A stretch of 64,000 nucleotides of DNA from contig NC_132909.1 in NCBI RefSeq assembly GCF_047675955.1, forward strand, positions 45,125,931 through 45,189,930. Reading direction: 5' to 3'. The notes under the pieces were generated by a model. The model searched no databases. It saw nothing but the letters and a program-made list of their open reading frames with translations, and was not told the DNA's origin. The number at the start of each line of letters is the position of its first letter. Within the stretch, counting starts at the first letter, position 1. The DNA is from Chlorocebus sabaeus (taxonomy: Eukaryota > Chordata > Mammalia > Primates > Cercopithecidae). A program made the position numbers and the translations under genes. This document shows, piece by piece, positions 59,084 to 64,000 of the stretch.

Positions 59084-62000
59084 GTGAGTGGGGACGGGCA
59101 GGGGCAGCGCTCTGGGAAGCTGAGGTGGGGCAGGTGCACGCAGGCGCAGGTGCACGCAGGCGCAGGTGCACACGTGCAGGGCAGGTGGGTAGGCTTGCAT
59201 GCGTGTGCCCAGGGCTCACCTGCTGGCTGCGTGCACAGGTCATGGATCCCCACTGCGGTGTGTGTGAACCCGCGTGTGAAAGTCCCCGGGGCCATTAGCC
59301 AGGCGCAGTGGCTCGTGCCTGTAATCCCACCACTTTGGGAGGCTGAGGCAGGCGGATCCCCTGAGGTCAGGAGTTCCAGACCAGCCTGGCCAACATGGTG
59401 AAACCCCATCTCTACTAAAAATAATGAAAAAAAAAAAATTAGCTGGGCGTAATGGTGTACATCTGTAATCCCAGCTACTTGGGAGGCCAAGGCAGGAGAA
59501 TCGCTTGAACCAGGAAGGCGGAGGTTGCAGTGGGCTGAGATCATGCCATTGCACTCCAGCCTGGGCGACAGGGTGAAACTCCATCTCAAAAAAAAAAAAA
59601 AAAAAAAAAGAAGAAGAAAGAAAGAAAGTCCCTGGAGCATGAGTCCCCTGAGGGGCCAGAAACAATGTGAGGCAGGAGAGGTAGGCTCTTGCAAGTACAC
59701 GATGAGATCCTGTCTTAAAATTTCTATATTTTGATCTTCATGAATTTTTGCCTTAATTTTGCTTTGTTTGTTTGTTTTTCGAGACAGGGTCTCACTCTGT
59801 CGCCCAGGCTGGAGTGCAGTGGTGTGATCTTGGCTCACTGCAGGCTCAACCTCCTGGGCTCAAACAATCTTCTTGCCTCAGCCTCGGAGTAGCTGGGATA
59901 CAGATGCTGCCACTACGCCCAGCTAATTTTTTTTTCTTTTTTGTAGAGAGGGAGTCTCACTCTGTTGCCCAGGCTGGTCTCAAACTCCTGAGCTCAAATA
60001 ATCCTCCCACCTTGACCTTCCAAAGTGTTGGGATTAGGGACATGAGTCACTGTGTCCAGCCTTAAAGATATTTAAAAGTATTGCTTTGTTAAAGTATTGC
60101 TTTTTACAATTATTTTATTTTATTATTTTTTTTTAATTTATTTTTTATTTTTTGAGACCGAGTCTCGACTCTGTCGCCCAGGCTGGAGTGCAGTGGCCGG
60201 ATCTCAGCTCACTGCAAGCTCCGCCTCCCGGGTTCACGCCATTCTCCTGCCTCAGCCTCCTGAGTAGCTGGGACTGCAGGTATGCACCATCACACCGGGC
60301 TAATTTTTGTATTTTGTTTGTTTGTTTGAGATGGAATCTCGCTCTGTGATCCGGGCTGGAGTGCAGTGCTATGATCTTAGCTCACTGCAACCTCCGCCTC
60401 CTGAGTTCAAGCAATTCTCCTGCCTCAGCCTCCTGAGTAGCTGGGATTACAGACCACTGCCCAGGCCACCCACCACCATGCCCCGCTGATTTTTTTGTAT
60501 TTTTAGTAAAGATGAGGTTTCACCATGTTGGCCAGGCTGGTCTTGAACTCCTGACCTCAAGTGATCTGCCTGCCTCAGCTTCCCAAAGTGCTGGGATTAT
60601 AGGCATGAGCCACGGCACCCGGCCTAGTTTTTGTATTTTTAGTAGAGACAAGGTTTCACTCTGATGGCCAGGCTGGTCTTGAACTCCTGACCCTAAGTGA
60701 TCTGCCCTACCTTGGCCTCCCAAAGTGTTGGGATTACAAAAGTGAGCCACCGTGCCTGGCCTTTTTACAAGTATTTTAAATTTGATTTTAAAAGTATTGC
60801 ATTAAAATACTTACCTTGCTGGACATGGTGGCTCACACCTGTAATCCCCACTACTCAGGAGGCAGAGGAGGGAGGATCACTTGAGGCCAGGAGTTTGAGA
60901 CCAACCTGGGCAATATGAGACTCAGCCTGAGACAGAGACCCTTATCTCAAAAAAAGAAAAATTATTATTATTATTATTATTGTTATTATTATTATATTTT
61001 GAGACAGGGTCTTGCTCTATCACCCAGGCTGGAGTGTAGTGGCGTGATCTCGGCTCACTGCAACCTCTGCCTCCCAGGCTCAAGCAATCCACCCACCTCA
61101 GCCTCCTGAGTAGCTGGGACTATAGGCACATGTCACCATGTTTGGCTAATTTTTCTATTGTTAGTAGCGATAGGGGTTTCACCATGTTGCCTAGGCTGGT
61201 CTCAAACTCCTGAGCTCAGGCAGTCTGGTCGCCTTAGCCTCCCAAAGGCTTGAATTACAAGGCCTGGCCACAAAGTTCTTTTTGTTTGTTTTGTTTTGTT
61301 TTGTTTTGTTTTTCTGAGACAGAATTTCGATCTTGTTGCCCAGGCTGGAGTGCAATGGCACGATCTCGGCTCACCACAACCTCTGCCTCCCGGGTTCAAA
61401 CGATTCTCCTGCTTCAGTCTCCCGAGTAGTAGGGATTATATAGGCACGTGCCACCACGCCTGGCTAATTTTGTGCTTTTAGTAGAGAAGGGGTCTCTCCA
61501 TGTTGGTCAGGCTGGTCTTGAACTCCCGACCTCACATCTGTAATCCCAACACTTTGGAAGGCTGAGGCAGGGAAGTCACTTGAACCCAGGGGTTCAAAAG
61601 AGACCCCATCTCTATTTTATTTAAAAAAAACTAATGCTGGCTGGGTGCAGTGGCTCACGCCTGTAATCCCAGCATTTTGGGAGACCCAGGTGGGCAGAAC
61701 ATGAGGTCAAGAGATTGAGGTCATCCTGGCCAACATGGTGAAACTCCGTCTCTGCTAAAAATACAAAAATTACCTGGGAATTGTGGCACGTGCCTGTAGT
61801 CCCAGCTACTCAGGAGGCTGAGGCAGGACAATCACTTGAACCCGGGAGGTGGAGGTTGCAGTGAGCCAAGATCATGCCACTGCACTCCAGCCTGGCGCTA
61901 GAGCAAGACTCCATTTCAAAAAAAAAAAAAAGCTGACGCTGACATTTGGGGATGTGTATGGTAGAGGGGCCGTCCTGTATATTGTAGGGTGTTAGATAAC

Positions 62001-63950
62001 ATTTTTGTCTTCTGCCCCTTAATGCCATGAATAGCCTCACACCCCACCCAAGTTGTGCCATCCAAAACTGTCTCCAGACAAGTATCCCCTGGAAACAAAA
62101 TCACCCTGGTTTGAGAACCACTGGTGTCCATTGTAAACCGCAGATTGGGTAGGGGGTAAACAATCCTCTAAATTTTCATAAGTCCTTTTTTTTTTCTTTT
62201 TCTTTTGAGACAGTCTTGCTCTCTCACCCAAGCTGGAGTGCAGTGGCATGATCTCAGGTCACTGCAGCCTTGCCTTCCCAGGCTCAAGTGATCCTCCCAC
62301 CTCAGCCTCCCAAGTAGCTGGGACTACAGGCACGCACCACCACGCCTGGCTAATTTTTGTATTTTCTGCAGAGACGAGGTTTCGCTGTGTTGCCCAGGAT
62401 GGTCATGAACTCCTGGGCTCAAGCAACGCACCCACCTAGGCTTCCCAAAATGCTGGGATGACAGGTGTGAGCCACGGTGCCTGGCCTCAAAAAAATATCC
62501 TGATGGCTTCATGCTTCCCTCTCCGTACCCTAGTCCTGGCCCTGGTGCCGGTATAGAAGACGAGTTTGTGCAGATGTGTTAACGTGTGTCCACATACCTC
62601 TGTGTGCCACTCCACTTGGGGCGTTAGGGATCCAGGAGAGGGGGTCTGCAAGGGTGTGTCCACGTAGGGGTGTGTGTGTGTCTGTGGGTCCACCACACAT
62701 GCGTGGGTGACCAGGAGGTGGACCCACAGACACATGCACACCCCTGCACGTCTCTGTGCCATGAGGAGTCTGTGGGTGGGTCTCTGACCTGCTCTGGGTG
62801 CCTCATGGACCCTCGGACCTGTTGGGGAAACTGACACCATCTGTAGCTCCAAGACCCCCGACACTCCCTGGGCAGGGCTTGGAGCACTCAGGTGGCATAT
62901 GGGGACGCACGCAGCTGGGTATGTGAGTGTGGACATGAGTTGAGTGGATGAGAGGATTAACCAGGTGCCTGGTGTACAGTAGGTGCTTAATAAGTGCTTT
63001 TTTTTTTTGAGACAGAGTTTCATTCTTGTCGCTTAGGCTGGAGTGCAATGGCACGATCCCAGCTCCCTGCAACCTCCACCTCCTGGGTTCAAGTGATTCT
63101 CCCACCTCAGCCTCCCAAGTAGCTGGGATTACAGGCGCCCGCCACCACACCTGACTAATTTTTGTATTTTTTAGTAGAGACAGGTTTTCACCATGTTGGC
63201 CAGGCTGATCTCAAACTCCTGACTTCAAGTGATCTGCCTACCTCGGCCTCCCAAAGTGTTGGGATTACAGGCGTGAGCCACTGCGCCCGGCCAGTGCTCA
63301 CTTTTTTTTTTTTTTTTTTGAGACGGAGTCTCGCTCTGTTGCCCAGGCTGGAGTACAGTGGCGGGATCTCAGCTCACTGCAAGCTCCTCCTCCTGGGTTC
63401 ATGCCATTCTCCTGCCTCAGCCTCCCGAGTAGCTGGGACTACAGGCGCCTGCCACCACGACCAGCTAAGTTTTTGTATTTTTTTTTTTTTGTAGAGATGG
63501 GGTTTTACCATGTTAGCCAGGATGGTCTTGAACTCCTGACCTTGTGATCCACCCACCTTGGCCTCCCAAAGTGCTGGGATTACAGGTGTAAACCACTGCG
63601 CCCGGCCAATACTCACTTTTTATTTGCATGCATGATGCACGTTTGGTGGGTCACTCAGTGGGATGTGTGCATTCGTGCACATGCAGCACGGGGTGGCGTG
63701 TCCTCTGTCGTTTCTGTTCCAGTTGAGTTTCACTCTGTCCCCAGGTGAGTTGCTGCAGTGGCTGGAGAGACGACATCTGCTCCATGGGCTGGTGACCGAC
63801 AGTAACCCTGTGCTGGGACCTGGCCTGCAGCCCCTGCCCCAGACTTCTCACCATCACCGCCACCACCGTGCAGCTGCCACCAACCCTGCACGCTACTGTT
63901 GCCTCAGTGGGTGTACCCAACAAGACCTGCTGACCCTCTGTCCCTACTGA
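58894..63950 (+). CDS. INSL3: INSL3, insulin-like peptide 3 preprohormone, complete
   Basis: Secreted by Leydig and theca cells. It acts on receptor RXFP2 and drives gubernaculum-dependent testis descent. Two exons (58894-59083, 63745-63950) give 396 bases, 131 codons plus TGA, the human length. Signal peptide 1-20 (hydrophobic LVLLGPALVFA), B chain about 21-55 with LCGHHFVRALVRVCGG and the RXFP2-binding Trp in GGPRW, C-peptide with a His-rich end HHHRHHR, then A chain 106-131 with CC-x3-C-x8-C (CCLSGCTQQDLLTLC). The intron splits the Arg64 codon in the C-peptide, as in relaxin/insulin genes. Pro30 replaces a human Arg, and the human C-peptide sequon at Asn84 is absent. Confidence 0.97.
59131..59180 (+). 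repeat. 16-bp minisatellite in INSL3 intron
   Basis: Unit caggtgcacgcaggcg repeated exactly at 59131 and 59147, with a decayed third copy. Begins 48 bases after the exon 1 donor. Confidence 0.9.
59298..59629 (+). mobile_element. Alu in INSL3 intron
   Basis: Flanked by gaaagtccc-type repeat. Confidence 0.9.
59764..60061 (-). mobile_element. Alu, old
   Basis: TTTG left end. Confidence 0.87.
60122..60762 (-). mobile_element. Alu split by nested Alu
   Basis: Parts 60122-60314 and 60626-60762. Confidence 0.87.
60315..60625 (-). mobile_element. Alu nested
   Basis: Same strand as its host. Confidence 0.88.
60817..60961 (+). mobile_element. Alu, internally deleted
   Basis: Half length. Confidence 0.8.
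60960..60996 (+). repeat. ATT microsatellite
   Basis: Eleven or so ATT/GTT units between two opposite-facing Alus in the INSL3 intron. Confidence 0.85.
60994..61269 (-). mobile_element. Alu
   Basis: Head shortened. Confidence 0.87.
61280..61537 (-). mobile_element. Alu, head cut off
   Basis: Breaks at gaactcccgacctca where the strand switches. Confidence 0.87.
61538..61631 (+). mobile_element. Alu fragment
   Basis: Starts inside the head (catctgtaatcccaac), half arm. Confidence 0.78.
61639..61932 (+). mobile_element. Alu
   Basis: Full length. Confidence 0.9.
62187..62485 (-). mobile_element. Alu
   Basis: Full length, old-looking. Confidence 0.88.
62486..62998. other. INSL3 intron segment, unique with GT/CA-rich parts
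   Basis: Contains GTGTGTGTGTCTGTGGG-like runs near 62660-62760 and a MIR-like tail gtaggtgcttaataagtgc near 62980. No coding signal. Confidence 0.45.
62999..63292 (-). mobile_element. Alu
   Basis: Full length. Confidence 0.9.
63302..63607 (-). mobile_element. AluY
   Basis: Flanked by actcacttttt-type repeat; ends 138 bases before INSL3 exon 2. Confidence 0.9.
63745..63950 (+). CDS. INSL3: INSL3 exon 2 with stop
   Basis: 206 bases, end of Arg64, ELLQWLERRHLLHGL to LLTLCPY and TGA. Acceptor TCCCCAG. 3' UTR from 63951 runs past the window end. Confidence 0.95.
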
Positions 63951-64000
63951 TTCCTCCTTGGGTGCAGCCTCAGAGTGGCCTGAGGCCCAGAGGGTCTAGT

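Noticed and set aside
58645..59838. 397-codon minus-strand frame opposite INSL3 exon 1
   Set aside because: It joins two antisense Alus across the GC-rich INSL3 exon; typical shadow frame.

Overview
This window is primate nuclear DNA, most likely from an Old World monkey (cercopithecid). It is dominated by Alu elements: about a hundred full or partial copies, covering nearly half the sequence. Several young AluY copies carry right-hand sequence that I recognise as typical of macaque/baboon-lineage AluY rather than human AluY. All four genes match the human chromosome 19p13.11 block SLC5A5 - RPL18A - JAK3 - INSL3, read here in reverse orientation. The proteins are very close to, but not identical with, the human ones.

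Layout. Positions 1-6165 (minus strand): first seven coding exons of SLC5A5 (sodium/iodide symporter, residues 1-323 of about 643). The gene runs off the left edge, and its promoter lies near 6166-6600. Positions 6.6-14.5 kb: intergenic DNA with Alus, MIR pieces and an ATGG-type tandem repeat. Positions 14.5-18.0 kb (minus): RPL18A, five exons coding a complete 176-residue ribosomal protein eL20, with the H/ACA snoRNA SNORA68 in intron 3 and a CCAAT/ZNF143-type promoter up to about 18.26 kb. Positions 18.3-31.3 kb: gene-free repeat-rich DNA (Alu, L1, L2, a TTTC microsatellite). Positions 31.4-54.35 kb (plus): JAK3, one non-coding and 23 coding exons. Every junction has AG/GT borders and the exons sum to exactly 1,124 codons plus stop. 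Positions 54.4-58.7 kb: an Alu array. Positions 58.85-64.0 kb (plus): INSL3, two exons, complete 131-residue preproprotein; the 3' UTR leaves the window.

The genes do not form one pathway. SLC5A5 concentrates iodide in thyroid, RPL18A is housekeeping translation with a hosted snoRNA, JAK3 is the common-gamma-chain cytokine kinase of lymphocytes, and INSL3 is the Leydig-cell hormone. One link is regulatory: the published human far-upstream enhancer of SLC5A5 should fall inside RPL18A at this spacing, and RPL18A intron 3 holds a Pax8/AP-1-like site at about -9.1 kb.

I found no undescribed gene system. The most unusual structures are an Alu joined to a truncated L1 within one shared target-site duplication (27.85-28.59 kb), a 91-bp near-identical duplication between two RPL18A introns, a 38-bp Alu head fragment with its own target-site duplication, a three-armed Alu, an L2-derived JAK3 poly(A) signal, and JAK3 introns with extreme strand composition. 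Comparisons with human proteins are from memory, not from a search. Alu boundaries are good to a few bases.
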